Of a DNA stretch of 64,000 bases, positions 25,775 through 34,202 are shown one piece after another (positions within the stretch are counted from its first letter, which is position 1; each line of letters begins with the position of its first letter). Location: the NCBI GenBank assembly GCA_043770095.1, contig JAYVIR010000049.1, forward strand, positions 62,001 to 126,000. Reading direction: 5' to 3'. The position numbers were made by a program, and so were the translations under genes. This stretch comes from JBGSUZ01 sp043770095. Its GTDB lineage: Bacteria; Bacillota; Clostridia; Peptostreptococcales; Acidaminobacteraceae. The notes under the pieces were generated by a model, which saw only the letters and a list, made by a program, of their open reading frames with translations, was not told the DNA's origin and searched no databases.

Positions 25775-26592
25775 CCATTTTTCAAAGTAATCGGAATTTG
25801 AAGTTCTGAAACAAATTCATCGTCTGAATCCGAGAAATCGTAGTCGACGATGTTTTTTTCAATAGAATTGCCAGACACGACATAGCCATTCTTGTCAATC
25901 CAGCGAAGCAGCGCCAAATAGTGCTGATCGATATCGCTGTAGGGACCAATAAAGATCATGCAGGCATAATCAGATGCTTCAAGCACGGACAACGGGCCTA
26001 ATGCGTTTGATTCGACGTGGGGAATCTCGAATATATATTGAAAATAATGAAAGGCGTTCGCGGCCAACTGTTCTTTTGAGACAGAGGTGTAAATTTGCCC
26101 CTCGGTAATCCAGCTGCTAAATTTTAAGTAGTGACTGTATGTCTTGAGGGTGGTCTTAATTTCATGTTCTTCGCGAAAATCGGCTGAAGCCATGTAGAGT
26201 GCATAACGTCTTGGTAAATGTTTGATGCTGACAATACCATTTTGAACCTGAGAAGATTCAAGGAGATCAAGTTTTTGTTGAATTTTTGTTTTGAGGTTCT
26301 GACAACTTTGAATTTTTAAATCCAGATCTATTTGTTTTTGATGAAGCATTTTCACCAGTTTATCGGCGTTTTTATCATCCATATAACCTTTGACGCCCTC
26401 TAAGGGAATGTCTAGATCTTTAAGAAAAAGAATACGGCTGAGTTTAAAAAAACTGCGCAAGCTATAATAGCGATAGCCATTGACGCCGACGATGTCAGGT
26501 TTGATGAGATCAATCCTGTCGTAATAGCGAAGTGTGTCCGTACTGATTTGAAACAGCGTGGCTAATTCGCCAATCATAAATTGATTTTTCAT
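25771..26592 (-). CDS. MerR-family regulator with effector-binding domain
   Basis: A 273-residue transcription factor of BmrR-like layout. The winged-helix DNA-binding domain is at the start (FMIGELATLFQISTDTLRYY, about 5-24, then the GYRYYS wing), followed by a dimerising coiled coil (about 85-120) and a GyrI-like ligand-binding domain (about 120-270). Such regulators often sense hydrophobic or cationic compounds and control a nearby efflux gene; none is visible here, so the target is unknown. The ATG at 26592 has AAAGGAG 9 bases upstream. It is tail-to-tail with walJ. Confidence 0.88.
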   Translation of the reverse strand: MKNQFMIGELATLFQISTDTLRYYDRIDLIKPDIVGVNGYRYYSLRSFFKLSRILFLKDLDIPLEGVKGYMDDKNADKLVKMLHQKQIDLDLKIQSCQNLKTKIQQKLDLLESSQVQNGIVSIKHLPRRYALYMASADFREEHEIKTTLKTYSHYLKFSSWITEGQIYTSVSKEQLAANAFHYFQYIFEIPHVESNALGPLSVLEASDYACMIFIGPYSDIDQHYLALLRWIDKNGYVVSGNSIEKNIVDYDFSDSDDEFVSELQIPITLKNG

Positions 26593-26708
26593 TTCAAAGA
26601 CTCCTTTGCAATCCATGAGAATGCGCAAAAATAAATTTTATTCGGGTTTATATAGGCACTTTCCATTGTATCAAATATCCTGTATCAGACAATCAAATCC
26701 ACAAAAAT

Positions 26709-26745
26709 AAGAAGACGGTTCACCCTGAGGTGAAGCCGTCTTCTT
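26709..26745 (-). terminator. Terminator after the arginase gene
   Basis: A stem of about 15 bases with one bulged base (26709-26724 with 26729-26745) and a 4-base loop is followed on the minus strand by a T-rich run. Confidence 0.8.
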
Positions 26746-26787
26746 TAAATTTAATCTATAGCAGATGTCGTAAATTTTTAAATCATC

Positions 26788-27684
26788 CTACAAATGTCTG
26801 AAAGTCCAGTCGAGTAGGTCAATGGCCAAATTAGAGGTCATGTCATTGCGGTCTAATAGGACATTGAGTTCAACAAAATCCATCGATTTGAGTTTTCCTG
26901 TAGTGGCAATGCTTCTAAGCATGTTTCTTGTTTCCTCAACGCTTGGGCCATTCTCGACAGGCGTGCCTGTGCCTGGAACAAACTGAGCGTCAATAAAGTC
27001 AAGGTCAAAGCTCAAGTGGATGTGATCAATGTTGCGAGCGGTCAGCTGAGTGTTGATTTTTTCGAAAATGACATCAATGCCAAATTCTTTAATGTCTTCT
27101 GCTGTAAAAACATTGAGTTTTTTTGATTGAATGAGTTCAAGTTCACCAAGGTCTAAATCTCTGGCGCCCACTATAAATACATTTTCAGGGGCTACTTTTC
27201 GTCCGTCAAAATACACATTTCTCAATTCTTCATAACCAAAGCCCATGACTTTCGCTAAAGGCATGCCGTGGATATTGCCGCTTTCGCTAGTGTCATGCGT
27301 ATTGATATCGCCGTGAGCATCCATCCAAATAACCGCAAAGTTATCTGAGGCTTTGCTGACACCTGAAATACTTCCAAGGCCAACCGAGTGGTCGCCGCCA
27401 ATGGTGAGGGGGAATGATCCTGTTTGGAGAGCCGCATAAACAGAGTGCGCCAAGTTGGTATTGATTTCAACAATGGCATCTAAATACTTCATGTTGTCAT
27501 GAGCGTAGAATTTGTTATATTCCTTTACTTCTGGAATGTGAAGATTGCCCATGTCGTAAACCACATGTCCGTGTTTAGAAAGAACTGTCGAGAGTTTCTT
27601 TTCTCTTAGTTTGGCGGGACCAAATTCAGGACCTTTGCGATCTGCGCCATAGAATACAGGTACTCCGATGATATTAATATTCAT
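26788..27684 (-). CDS. rocF: Arginase
   Basis: A 298-residue ureohydrolase that splits arginine into ornithine and urea using a two-manganese centre. Metal-binding motifs are intact: GGDHSVGLGS (near 98), DAHGDINTHDTS (near 122, the arginase rather than agmatinase form) and SFDLDFIDAQF (near 225); the SGNIHGMPLA loop is also typical. GGGG lies 10 bases before the ATG. It is a single-gene unit with its own terminator. Ornithine could feed polyamines, but no ornithine decarboxylase gene is seen in this window. Confidence 0.95.
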   Translation of the reverse strand: MNINIIGVPVFYGADRKGPEFGPAKLREKKLSTVLSKHGHVVYDMGNLHIPEVKEYNKFYAHDNMKYLDAIVEINTNLAHSVYAALQTGSFPLTIGGDHSVGLGSISGVSKASDNFAVIWMDAHGDINTHDTSESGNIHGMPLAKVMGFGYEELRNVYFDGRKVAPENVFIVGARDLDLGELELIQSKKLNVFTAEDIKEFGIDVIFEKINTQLTARNIDHIHLSFDLDFIDAQFVPGTGTPVENGPSVEETRNMLRSIATTGKLKSMDFVELNVLLDRNDMTSNLAIDLLDWTFRHL

Positions 27685-27868
27685 GTTTTCTTCCCCTTTT
27701 ATTGACGATAGTCCAATAACCCCAAGTTAGGTTTGACAGCCGTAATTTAGATGTCAAATCTATTACAATTATGAGTCTAAAGCTTGGAGCTACTCAAAGG
27801 TCAATAAAAAGATGGTGAAATTTCAAAATATTCATTATAAGCCGAATTGTTAATATAATGTCAAAGAA

Positions 27869-27890
27869 TGAGTCGCTTTTCAGCGACTCA
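27869..27890 (-). terminator. Hairpin after the formate/nitrite channel gene
   Basis: A perfect 9-base inverted repeat (27869-27877 with 27882-27890) with a 4-base loop lies just past the stop. The following T run on the minus strand is short. Confidence 0.6.
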
Positions 27891-27894
27891 CTCT

Positions 27895-28656
27895 TTAAGC
27901 TTTTTTGCCTACATACCAGTAACCAAGTGCGAGGATTACTGCGCCGCCAACGATGTTGCCTAAGGTGACTGGAAGCATATTTGCGACAAACCCCGAAAGT
28001 GAGACAGCCTCTGAATGCGGAATCATTAAGCTGATAGAGAGTAGTGTCATGTTTGCGACACTGTGCTCAAAACCGCTTGTAATAAATGCAAACAGACACC
28101 AGAAAATCATGACGAGTTTGGCGGTTTCTTCTTTAAGTTTGATAAAGGTCATAACAGCAAGACAAACGAGAATATTACACAGTATGCCTCTGAAGAAGAG
28201 CTCCATAAACGGCGCAGACATTTTAGACGCGCTGACCTTAAGGATAAAGTCTCCGACACCACCTGTTGCAAGACCAGTCATTACAAATAGCCCAGCTACG
28301 AAGACGCTGCCAACCAAATTTCCAAAGAAAGAAAAGAGCCAAATCTTTAAAGTGGTGCTCCAGCGAACCTTTTTTTCTAAAGAACCAACCGTCATGATTA
28401 AATTGTTGCCCGTGAAGAGTTCAGAGCCAACCATTAGAACAAGACTGAGGGCAATTCCGAAACTAACGCCCATGAGCACTTTTTTAAATGGTGAGTCACC
28501 AACGGTGCCGCCTATGGTAAAAATTAAAATAATGCCAAGACCAACAAACATGCCTGCAAATGCCGAGAGTATCAGATAACGCAGTAAGCCTTTTTTCAAA
28601 AGACCTTCTTTTGACAATGCTGCAGCGGTTAATTTTTCAATCATTTCTTCATACAT
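27895..28656 (-). CDS. Formate/nitrite transporter (FNT) family channel
   Basis: A 253-residue inner-membrane protein with six hydrophobic segments, matching the pentameric FocA/NirC channels. Family motifs are present: GSELFTGNN near 80 (the omega-loop region) and GFEHSVANM near 190, which holds the central pore histidine. Substrate may be formate, nitrite, hydrosulfide or acetate; no formate lyase, nitrite reductase or sulfite reductase gene is nearby to decide. The ATG at 28656 is chosen because AGAGGTG lies 6 bases upstream. It has its own promoter. Confidence 0.92.
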   Translation of the reverse strand: MYEEMIEKLTAAALSKEGLLKKGLLRYLILSAFAGMFVGLGIILIFTIGGTVGDSPFKKVLMGVSFGIALSLVLMVGSELFTGNNLIMTVGSLEKKVRWSTTLKIWLFSFFGNLVGSVFVAGLFVMTGLATGGVGDFILKVSASKMSAPFMELFFRGILCNILVCLAVMTFIKLKEETAKLVMIFWCLFAFITSGFEHSVANMTLLSISLMIPHSEAVSLSGFVANMLPVTLGNIVGGAVILALGYWYVGKKA

Positions 28657-28675
28657 AACATCACCTCTTGGTGCT

Positions 28676-28681
28676 ATTATA
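28676..28681 (-). promoter_or_regulatory. Possible -10 box of the FNT gene
   Basis: On the minus strand the sequence GGGTATAAT ends 20 bases before the start codon. The -35 region is poor. Confidence 0.4.
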
Positions 28682-28737
28682 CCCAGAAATTGATTAAATA
28701 ACGGTAACATATCATACAGAAGAAGCAGGATGTAAAA

Positions 28738-30435
28738 TTAAAATTGACTGTCATCAACTTCCGAAATCCATTTTGAAACGGGGCCAACAATGTGATTGAT
28801 TGTGCCCTCTTCAAATGGGTTGTGAAGACCAGCGAGTTCAACTAATCCAAGGAATGAGCGGCTGCCGCCGGCTTGACAAAGGCGAAGATAATCTTGCCAA
28901 GCGCTATGTTGATCTGTTCTTGCTTTTGACCAGAACTCCATTGCGCACACTTGTGCAAGCGTGTAGTCGATGTAGTAGAACGGCGCTTGGAAAATATGCA
29001 TTTGTCTAAACCAAAAACCGCCCCGGTTAAGAAAATCGTTGTCCTCATAGTCTCTATGCGGTAAATATTTCATTTCAATCTCACGCCATTTTGCTTTGCG
29101 CTCGGTAGGTGTCGCAGTAGGATTCGCGTAAACAAAATGCTGGAATTCATCTACTGTGACGCCGTAAGGAATGAACAAAAGCGATGATTGAAGGTGTGAG
29201 AACTTATATTTGTCAGTTTCTTCTTTGAAGAAGGCATCCATCCATGGCCATGCAAAAAACTCCATGCTCATTGAGTGAATTTCAGCAGACTCCATGGTTG
29301 GCCAGAGGTACTCTGGTATTTCAAAATGGCTGCTAGAGTAAACTTGGAAAGCATGGCCAGCTTCGTGTGTAAGCACATCTACATCGCCTGAAGTGCCATT
29401 AAAGTTCGAGAAGATGAAAGGTGTTTTATAGTCATTGAAGTAAGTGCAGTAGCCGCCACCCGATTTGCCCTTTTTAGAGACCAGATCCATAAGGTTGCCC
29501 TCAACCATCATTTCAAAAAAGGCGTGGGTTTCTGGCGACATTTCTTTATACATGGTTCTGCCACTCTCAACAATTTCTTCGGGCGTGCCCTTTGGTTTGG
29601 CATTACCACTAAGGAATTGCAAAGGCTCATCATAGTATTTGAGACTTTCGACGCCAAGACGATTTGCTTGTTTTTTTCTAAGTTCTTGGCTAAGAGGGAC
29701 TAAATTTTCGAAAACTTGCTTGCGGTAGTTGCCGACCATGTGTTGATCGTAATCGGAACGGGTCATTTTAGCGTAGGCAAGAGGAATGTAGTTTTCAAAA
29801 CCTAGTTTTTGAGCCATACGGTGACGCACCTTAACAAGTTGGTCGTAAATATCGTCAAAGGCACTTTCGTTGGCTTCATAAAAGGCCGTTACTGCTTTTT
29901 GAGCCGCAAGTCGAGTGGCTCTTTCTGCCGATTGGATGAAAAATTCCATTTGAGATAAATTGCGCTCTTCACCTTCAAATTGAATTTTAGCGCCTGCTCT
30001 TAGTTTTGTGTATTGGCTAGAAAGTTTGTTTTCGAGTTGAAGGTCTTCTATAATTTCTGGCTTAAACGTCTTTGCTTGAAGTTCTGCAATTTTGAACAGC
30101 TGGCTGCCCCATTTTATTTCAAGCTCTGCTCGATAAGGTGAGCTTAATAGTTCTGTATAAAATTCGCTGACAAGGCCTGCCATTACAGGTGAAATTTCAT
30201 CAATATAGTCATTTTCCTTTTCAAAATATTCATTTTGGGTATCAATGGTATGACGGACGCTGCAAAGGGATTCCATGGTCATGAATGTATTTCTGATCTT
30301 ATTGATTTGAGCCATAATGTCATTTTGTTGATCGGCTGACTCAGCTGCTTTAAATGCTGTTAATAGCAGGCGGATGTCGGCTTCAATGACTTGTAAATTG
30401 GGACGTTCGTAAATGAAATCCTGAAAATTAGCCAT
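28738..30435 (-). CDS. M3-family oligoendopeptidase (PepF-like)
   Basis: A 565-residue zinc metallopeptidase that cleaves short peptides in the cytoplasm. The zinc-binding motif THEAGHAF is near residue 355 and the third ligand Glu lies in MESAEIHSMSMEF about 25 residues later; VSKKGKSGGGYCTYF is a typical substrate-loop segment of the M3B group. Length fits the shorter pepF/M3 branch. AGGAG lies 7 bases before the ATG. It is divergent from the BusR-like gene and 81 bases upstream of the FNT gene, which has its own -10. Confidence 0.94.
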   Translation of the reverse strand: MANFQDFIYERPNLQVIEADIRLLLTAFKAAESADQQNDIMAQINKIRNTFMTMESLCSVRHTIDTQNEYFEKENDYIDEISPVMAGLVSEFYTELLSSPYRAELEIKWGSQLFKIAELQAKTFKPEIIEDLQLENKLSSQYTKLRAGAKIQFEGEERNLSQMEFFIQSAERATRLAAQKAVTAFYEANESAFDDIYDQLVKVRHRMAQKLGFENYIPLAYAKMTRSDYDQHMVGNYRKQVFENLVPLSQELRKKQANRLGVESLKYYDEPLQFLSGNAKPKGTPEEIVESGRTMYKEMSPETHAFFEMMVEGNLMDLVSKKGKSGGGYCTYFNDYKTPFIFSNFNGTSGDVDVLTHEAGHAFQVYSSSHFEIPEYLWPTMESAEIHSMSMEFFAWPWMDAFFKEETDKYKFSHLQSSLLFIPYGVTVDEFQHFVYANPTATPTERKAKWREIEMKYLPHRDYEDNDFLNRGGFWFRQMHIFQAPFYYIDYTLAQVCAMEFWSKARTDQHSAWQDYLRLCQAGGSRSFLGLVELAGLHNPFEEGTINHIVGPVSKWISEVDDSQF

Positions 30436-30485
30436 AAATTAATCTCCTATTATAGTGGTGCAGTGAAAGGTGAAATTATAAGTCA

Positions 30486-30494
30486 ATTATACCA
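30486..30494 (-). promoter_or_regulatory. Extended -10 promoter of the M3 peptidase gene
   Basis: On the minus strand TGGTATAAT gives a TGn-TATAAT extended -10 element, about 50 bases before the start codon. No strong -35 is seen. Confidence 0.5.
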
Positions 30495-30553
30495 TACTAA
30501 AAAATCTGTATTCGTTTTATATTGAAATGTTGTGTCAATTCACATTACAGCCA

Positions 30554-30581
30554 TTGACAAAATAGCTGTAGGTGTGACAAT
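30554..30581 (+). promoter_or_regulatory. Promoter of the BusR-like regulator gene
   Basis: A perfect TTGACA is followed 16 bases later by GACAAT, with TG one base before the -10 box. TACAGC and GCTGTA (about 30545-30570) form a small inverted repeat around the -35 box that could be an operator. Confidence 0.55.
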
Positions 30582-30632
30582 GAGAGTAGACGAATAACTA
30601 ACCGTATCCTACATAAAGTGAAGGTGAGTGCA

Positions 30633-31286
30633 ATGATTAAACCAAGTGGCATTCGAGAAAAGGATGGCATTGCTAAATACGAAAAAATTGCTGTAGATAT
30701 TGCTTATTGCATCTGTCATGGAGAGTGGGTAGAAGGGACGCTGGTTAAAGGTCGTTCAACCCTTTCAGGGAAATACAGCGTTTCACCAGAGACGATTCGA
30801 CGTGCTGTGAAACTCCTTGAAGATGCAGATGTTGTTGAAGTGCTTGATAAAAAAGGGCTGTTGGTTAAATCGGTGGCTGCGGCGCAGGCGTTTATCAACG
30901 AGCATCAATCAGAAGACCGGATTATGACACTTAGGGATGATATAAAGGGTCTCTTTACACAGAAAAAATCGATTGATCAGCAGCTTGCAACGACTTTAGA
31001 CGATTTGATTGAGCAAGCCATGTCCCTTAGAAATGTCGGACTGATCTTTCCGCTAGAAGTTAAAATTCTTTTAGGCAGCCCACTGGTCGGAAAGAGCATT
31101 GGAGAACTTCAATTTTGGTCGCACACTGGCGCCACAATAATCGGCGTGAAGAGAGGTGGTCATTTGCAACTTTCTCCTGGGCCTAAGATGGTCTTTTTTG
31201 AAGGCGATGTTATTTTGTATGTTGCCAATGAACAGCTCCAAAGTGAAAAAATCAATGCGTATGTAAACCCAGAGGTTCACGAATAA
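30633..31286 (+). CDS. BusR-like regulator: GntR winged helix plus RCK_C (TrkA-C) domain
   Basis: A 217-residue transcription factor. The GntR-type winged helix occupies about residues 12-80 (LSGKYSVSPETIRRAVKLLEDADVV), a helical linker predicted to be coiled coil follows (about 95-130), and an RCK_C domain ends it (about 140-212, SPLVGKSIGELQFWSHTGAT, GDVILYV). This is the layout of BusR, which binds c-di-AMP through RCK_C and represses an osmolyte importer. By analogy it would couple c-di-AMP levels to K+ or osmolyte transport, but no such transporter gene is in the window. The ATG at 30633 has AAGGTG about 8 bases upstream. GdpP is encoded at 3036. Confidence 0.85.
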   Translation: MIKPSGIREKDGIAKYEKIAVDIAYCICHGEWVEGTLVKGRSTLSGKYSVSPETIRRAVKLLEDADVVEVLDKKGLLVKSVAAAQAFINEHQSEDRIMTLRDDIKGLFTQKKSIDQQLATTLDDLIEQAMSLRNVGLIFPLEVKILLGSPLVGKSIGELQFWSHTGATIIGVKRGGHLQLSPGPKMVFFEGDVILYVANEQLQSEKINAYVNPEVHE

Positions 31287-31291
31287 TAAAA

Positions 31292-31321
31292 AAACGGGAA
31301 ATTCATGTGAATTTCCCGTTT
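31292..31321. terminator. Bidirectional terminator
   Basis: A perfect 13-base stem (31292-31304 with 31309-31321) with a 4-base loop lies between convergent genes. The T run is strong on the minus strand and short on the plus strand. Confidence 0.8.
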
Positions 31322-31328
31322 GCTATGA

Positions 31329-31526
31329 TTAGTCGTTATTTGAAGTAAAGTGTCCCCATTGAATCATGCTGGAAAGGGTATGGTCATGCTCTTCTGGATT
31401 TGATTCAAGTTTAGTCTGTAAGTCCTTTATACCATTTTGAAGTGTGTAAATTTGCGACATTAATTCTAAATCATTGTGCTTTTCAGCTAATACAAGAATT
31501 TGATTTGTCGTTTCCAAAATGTCCAT
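31329..31526 (-). CDS. Small hypothetical protein, helical
   Basis: A 65-residue soluble acidic protein of two likely amphipathic helices (MDILETTNQILVLAEKHN and QIYTLQNGIKDLQTKLES), ending in a His/Asp/Asn-rich tail. No signal peptide, membrane segment or metal motif. AAGGAGG lies 8 bases upstream of its ATG and a strong terminator follows, which supports a real gene despite the size. I do not recognise a family; no function is offered. Confidence 0.7.
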   Translation of the reverse strand: MDILETTNQILVLAEKHNDLELMSQIYTLQNGIKDLQTKLESNPEEHDHTLSSMIQWGHFTSNND

Positions 31527-31658
31527 AAGAGCGCCTCCTTAAAAGTGGGATAGTCATTGGAGCTATTTTTAATGAATATGTACGAGTAACATTTACCCGT
31601 TTTAGGAACTTCTAACACAACTCTTCATCGAATATAGGCAGTTTTTTAACATTTTTTA

Positions 31659-31667
31659 TGATATAAT
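31659..31667 (+). promoter_or_regulatory. Extended -10 promoter for the YvyF-like gene
   Basis: TG, one base, then TATAAT, 42 bases before the ATG. The -35 region is weak. Confidence 0.5.
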
Positions 31668-31708
31668 TGATAATAAGATAGGACTTAGATGAATAAAGGA
31701 GAATTATT

Positions 31709-32125
31709 ATGGCTTTGAAAAAATGTTTAGGATGCAATGTAATGGTTGATGCATCAGAAAATAAGGAATATTGCGACAACTGTGCAATGACTGTTTTTAA
31801 TACGTTTTCTGCAGACAAGCAAGAGGAAGTTTATTTTAAAGTGCGCGAATATTTATTTGACCACCCAAGAACGCCAAAATCGACGGTTGCTGACGCAATG
31901 AATATTTCGGTAAGAATCATTGACAAATGGATCAAAGAAGGAAAAATTGAAGAAGTTGGCGGCTTTATGGGTGCTATGATGCCACAAGCGCCAAGCGTTT
32001 GCAGCAACTGTGGCAAGAAAATACCAAATGGTCTTCTTTGTGATCACTGCAAAAAGAGTTTTGCTGGGGAACAGCCAACTGAGACGGTGGCTGTCGGTTT
32101 TAGATCTAATGTGGGAACTCGATAA
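31709..32125 (+). CDS. YvyF-like flagellar operon protein with zinc-type clusters
   Basis: A 138-residue protein. An amino-terminal zinc-ribbon-like pair (CLGCNV at 6-9, CDNC at 22-25), a central helix-turn-helix-like part (TVADAMNISVRIIDKWIKEGKIEE, about 60-83) and a second Cys pair set (CSNCGKKIP at 98-101, CDHC at 111-114). The first two parts resemble the YvyF family (TIGR03826), which in Bacillus lies beside flgM in a flagellar operon. No other flagellar gene is in the window, and the second Cys cluster is an addition. A regulatory or RNA/DNA-binding role is plausible but unproven. It is followed after 36 bases by a 66-codon gene. Confidence 0.75.
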   Translation: MALKKCLGCNVMVDASENKEYCDNCAMTVFNTFSADKQEEVYFKVREYLFDHPRTPKSTVADAMNISVRIIDKWIKEGKIEEVGGFMGAMMPQAPSVCSNCGKKIPNGLLCDHCKKSFAGEQPTETVAVGFRSNVGTR

Positions 32126-32161
32126 ATTTATTGGACTCAAAATTTAAGGAGGGACGCTAAT

Positions 32162-32362
32162 ATGAAACATATGTTAACCAAAGCTGGTCGTATCATTATT
32201 CCTAAAAAAGGACTTTCAAAGAATGACGCTTTCAAGTCAATTCTGAAAGTTCAAGACATTGAAATGTCGGATGCTGAGCAGGCGATTGTCGATAAGTATC
32301 TTAATGGCTCAGCCACTCTAGAAGAAACTCAAAAACAACTAATGGAATTGCCGGTTGAATAA
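32162..32362 (+). CDS. Small hypothetical protein downstream of the YvyF-like gene
   Basis: A 66-residue basic-then-acidic helical protein (MKHMLTKAGRIIIPKKGLSK at the start; SGSATLEE-like helix near the end). The carboxy end (VDKYLNGSATLEETQKQL) vaguely recalls antitoxin VbhA-type helices, but no toxin gene is adjacent. A position beside the YvyF-like gene is where flgM lies in Bacillus; I cannot see FlgM motifs. AAGGAGGG precedes the ATG by 8 bases and a terminator follows, so it is likely real and co-transcribed. Confidence 0.7.
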   Translation: MKHMLTKAGRIIIPKKGLSKNDAFKSILKVQDIEMSDAEQAIVDKYLNGSATLEETQKQLMELPVE

Positions 32363-32407
32363 ATAGACCTTAGGCACATATAAGTATTTACATGCCTTTA
32401 AGATTAG

Positions 32408-32441
32408 AAAGCTTTTTCATTAAACTGAAGAAGCTTTTTTT
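32408..32441 (+). terminator. Terminator after the YvyF-like operon
   Basis: A 12-base stem (32408-32419 with 32426-32437, one G-U pair) is followed by seven T residues. Confidence 0.85.
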
Positions 32442-32443
32442 GA

Positions 32444-32473
32444 TTGGATACATTTTGCTAAATTGGGTATAAT
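32444..32473 (+). promoter_or_regulatory. Promoter of the PAS kinase gene
   Basis: TTGGAT (32444-32449) and a perfect TATAAT (32468-32473) are 18 bases apart; the start codon is 63 bases downstream. A second TATAAT lies at 32504-32509. Confidence 0.5.
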
Positions 32474-32535
32474 CCAAACTAAATAGGTTCGGTTGAAAGA
32501 GTCTATAATTTTGTTGCCAAGGAGGATTTCTCATT

Positions 32536-34152
32536 ATGACAAGCGCCAATCCTGTTCCCTATCAACTCATTTATGAAAATGCCAATCAATTTGTCGGCAT
32601 ATTGACAACTGAAGGCGTTATTATCAGCGTAAATAAGACGGCTTTGGACTTTATTAATTGCCAGCTTGAGGATGTTGTTGGGAAGTTGTTTTGGGAAACC
32701 AATTGGTGGACTCATGATGCGCGTTTGCAAAGCCAACTTAAGGAAACCATTCAGCGGGTAATCGAAACGAAGAGCGTTCAGGAACTGACGATTACGCACA
32801 TGGATGGTTCTAAGCAAATACAGCATTTTTTCTTTACCATTAAGCCGATACTGAGTGACTTAGGCGAAATTTTGTACTTGATTCCCGAAGGGAAAAATGT
32901 GGAAGATCTTTATTTGGCAGAAAAAGACCGTGAAAATGCGGTTCAGATGTATAAAGATCTATTTGAAAATTCAGCAGATGCCTTTCTTATTTTAGAAAAT
33001 AACCAGTTTACAAATTGCAATCATGCGGCCTTAAAAACACTTGGATTTGAAGCGCTAGAAGAACTTTATAACATCCATCCGTTCGATATTTCGCCGCAAT
33101 TTCAGCCAGATGGGCGAAGTTCACTTGAAAAGTCCGAAGAGATGATTCGAATGGCGTATGAGAATGGCTCTCATCGCTTTGAATGGGTTCATTCTAGAAA
33201 AAATGGCAGCTTTGTAAATGTGGAAATTGTGTTGACACCAATCCGACTGGGTGATAAAACAGTCCTTTTTGTTACCTGGCGCGATATTGGAGAGCAGTTG
33301 AAAGCTAAAAATGAGGTGCTCAGACTTAATGCAGAGTTAGAGGAAATGGTTGCTCTACGAACTAAGGCGCTTGAGAATACATTGTTGTCTCTCAAACAGA
33401 CTCAGACGGAGCTCATTGAAAATCAAAAATTAGCCGCACTCAGTCATTTGGTGGTGGGCATTTCTCATGAAGTCAACACGCCTATTGGCAATGCAATCAC
33501 GGCAGCAACCTATATGAATGAAGTCGTCCTTAAAACTTGCAGCGTAGAGACTTTACAAGAAATGACAAGCGAACGTTTGAAGGAACTCATACAAGATGTT
33601 TATGAGTCAACCGACTGCATTAATCGCAATCTTAGATATGCAGCCCATTTGATTGACACGTTCAAATCAAGTGCTGTGATGCAGTCAAATGACATGATTG
33701 CGGATATTGACATCAAAGAGTTAATTGACAATACATTAAGTCCATTTAGACCTATTTTTGAAAGTAAGTTCATGAACATTCGTTTAGATTTGCCAGAAAT
33801 TCCGGTGGTTAGAATTCATCCGATTACCGTGCAAAGTATTTTAAGTCAATTAATTTCCAATGCGCTGACGCACGGGTTTGAAGAAAGCAATCATGGAACC
33901 ATTTGGATTGGCTTTAAAATTGAAGAGAACTCATATTTATTGAGTATTAAAAATAACGGGGTTGCACTGCCAGGCGAAATTGTTGGGCATATCTTTGAGC
34001 CATTCTTTACAACAAGGCGCAGTAGTGGCAATAGTGGATTGGGGCTAAATGTGGTCTACAATCAAGTCATGCAAATTCTTAAAGGGAAAATATCCGTGGA
34101 ATCACCAGAGGAGGGCGGCGTGGTATTCCTCATTCGCTTCCCGATTCAATAA
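32536..34152 (+). CDS. Orphan PAS-PAS histidine kinase, cytoplasmic
   Basis: A 538-residue sensor kinase without transmembrane segments. Two PAS domains (about 12-120 and 135-255, the second with NGSFVNVEIVLTPI), a coiled coil (about 258-300, LNAELEEMVALRTKALENTL), HisKA with GISHEVNTPIGN (phospho-His near 315) and HATPase_c (NALTHGFEE; NSGLGLNVVYNQV). HE[VM]NTPIGN is unusual against the common HELRTPL and is shared with the kinase half at 47734. No response regulator gene is adjacent; a PPP-type phosphatase gene follows 50 bases later. AAGGAGG lies 9 bases before the ATG. Confidence 0.9.
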   Translation: MTSANPVPYQLIYENANQFVGILTTEGVIISVNKTALDFINCQLEDVVGKLFWETNWWTHDARLQSQLKETIQRVIETKSVQELTITHMDGSKQIQHFFFTIKPILSDLGEILYLIPEGKNVEDLYLAEKDRENAVQMYKDLFENSADAFLILENNQFTNCNHAALKTLGFEALEELYNIHPFDISPQFQPDGRSSLEKSEEMIRMAYENGSHRFEWVHSRKNGSFVNVEIVLTPIRLGDKTVLFVTWRDIGEQLKAKNEVLRLNAELEEMVALRTKALENTLLSLKQTQTELIENQKLAALSHLVVGISHEVNTPIGNAITAATYMNEVVLKTCSVETLQEMTSERLKELIQDVYESTDCINRNLRYAAHLIDTFKSSAVMQSNDMIADIDIKELIDNTLSPFRPIFESKFMNIRLDLPEIPVVRIHPITVQSILSQLISNALTHGFEESNHGTIWIGFKIEENSYLLSIKNNGVALPGEIVGHIFEPFFTTRRSSGNSGLGLNVVYNQVMQILKGKISVESPEEGGVVFLIRFPIQ

Positions 34153-34202
34153 AAAATAGCCTATAAGAGACTTGGAATTTAAGAAAAGCAGAGGTGTTGA
34201 AA

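Noticed and set aside
27953..28579. Open frame of about 208 codons on the plus strand opposite the FNT channel gene
   Set aside because: It is a mirror frame of a clear membrane protein gene, lacks a ribosome binding site and has an implausible Lys/Pro/Ser-rich composition.
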